DNA of 64,000 nt. Source: Caldilineaceae bacterium (GTDB taxonomy: Bacteria > Chloroflexota > Anaerolineae > Caldilineales > Caldilineaceae). The position numbers and the translations under genes are program-made. The DNA lies in contig JAHBVH010000040.1 in NCBI GenBank assembly GCA_019637645.1, positions 1 through 64,000 on the forward strand, read 5' to 3'. This document shows positions 63,805 through 64,000 of the stretch, piece after piece. The first letter of the stretch is position 1. Every line of letters starts with the position of its first letter. The notes under the pieces are model-generated. The model did not search any database, had not been told where the DNA came from, and was given only the letters and a program-made list of their open reading frames with translations.

Positions 63805-63916
63805 AGACCTGTCAGCGGCTTCAGCAAATCATCCGGTAACAAGCTGCCGCCGGGTCCATGCCCCGGCCAGCGCGATGACCGGTTGCCTTGCGAAAGCTTT
63901 GGAAAACCTGACAGGT
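63805..63916. repeat. Separated half-repeats of the palindrome family, copy 10
   Basis: agacctgtcag (63805-63815) and aacctgacaggt (63905-63916) lie ~90 bp apart and can pair over 9 bp; it may be a copy split by an insertion or two half copies. Confidence 0.55.
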
Positions 63917-63962
63917 CGGGTAGCACCCACTCGACCACACCTGGTTCATGGGGAAAAATTGT

Positions 63963-64000
63963 ATGCATGAGTATCTCATCACCGAACGCCTGCTCAACGT
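63963..64000 (+). CDS. Start of a gene, possibly hypA (nickel metallochaperone), partial
   Basis: Only the first 12 codons fit in the window: MHEYLITERLLN. The opening M-H-E followed by a hydrophobic helix is typical of HypA, whose His2 binds nickel. A GGGG is about 10 nt upstream. Since urease needs nickel and ureE is not seen, a nickel chaperone here would make sense, but 12 residues cannot settle the assignment. Confidence 0.4.
   Translation, partial: MHEYLITERLLN

Overview
The window looks like a chromosomal segment of a Chloroflexota bacterium, most likely from the Anaerolineae/Caldilineae side of the phylum. This is an inference from gene content: fused nuoCD and nuoEF, duplicated nuo clusters, family-5 solute-binding lipoproteins with Ala/Thr/Glu-rich linkers, a Thr-Pro stalked Asp-box propeller and a urea ABC importer beside urease. 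No rRNA or tRNA gene, CRISPR array, phage block or intact transposase was seen.

Layout. (1) 1-9.6 kb, + strand: rodA-type SEDS protein, an M24 peptidase, a peptide-type ABC importer without ATPase genes (binding protein, two permeases), and a glycosidase-like/O-antigen-ligase-like membrane fusion. (2) 9.6-15.1 kb, - strand: a four-repeat lipoprotein, murE, and an Asp-box beta-propeller with a low-complexity stalk. (3) 15.2-24.3 kb, - strand: a partial complex I cluster reading nuoA-H-J-K-(unknown)-L-M-N, i.e. only membrane-arm genes. (4) 25.0-40.9 kb, + strand: a complete complex I operon, A-B-CD-EF-G-H-I-J-K-L-M-N, closed by a strong terminator and carrying a decayed GxxExxY element between nuoCD and nuoEF. 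(5) 41-43 kb: a methyltransferase and a metallophosphoesterase. (6) 43.4-47.7 kb, + strand: ureF, ureD, ureA, ureB, ureC. (7) 47.7-53.7 kb, - strand: a peptide-type ABC importer operon whose last gene is the front half of a biuret-hydrolase-like amidohydrolase cut off against the end of ureC; a divergent GntR/FCD regulator (54.1 kb) has a clear palindromic operator. (8) 55.5-62.1 kb, + strand: urtABCDE urea importer followed by ureG. (9) 62.3-64 kb: a CBS-pair protein, a thioredoxin-reductase-like flavoprotein without its CxxC, and the first codons of what may be hypA.

How it fits together. Two themes dominate. The first is respiration: two head-to-head nuo clusters supply two membrane arms but only one visible NADH-input and Q-module set. 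The second is nitrogen scavenging: high-affinity urea import (Urt), urease (UreABC) and its maturation factors UreD, UreF and UreG, with no ureE in the window and a possible HypA nickel chaperone at its edge. The amidohydrolase/ABC/GntR block sits between the two halves of the urea system and appears partly destroyed.

Across the window there is a family of intergenic palindromes, typically ACCTGACAGGT-TTTGAAA-ACCTGTCAGGT, at about ten places. The arm sequences vary between copies while mostly keeping base pairing. Starts were chosen from visible Shine-Dalgarno sequences, family N-termini and overlaps; promoters are by-eye matches to the sigma-70 consensus.
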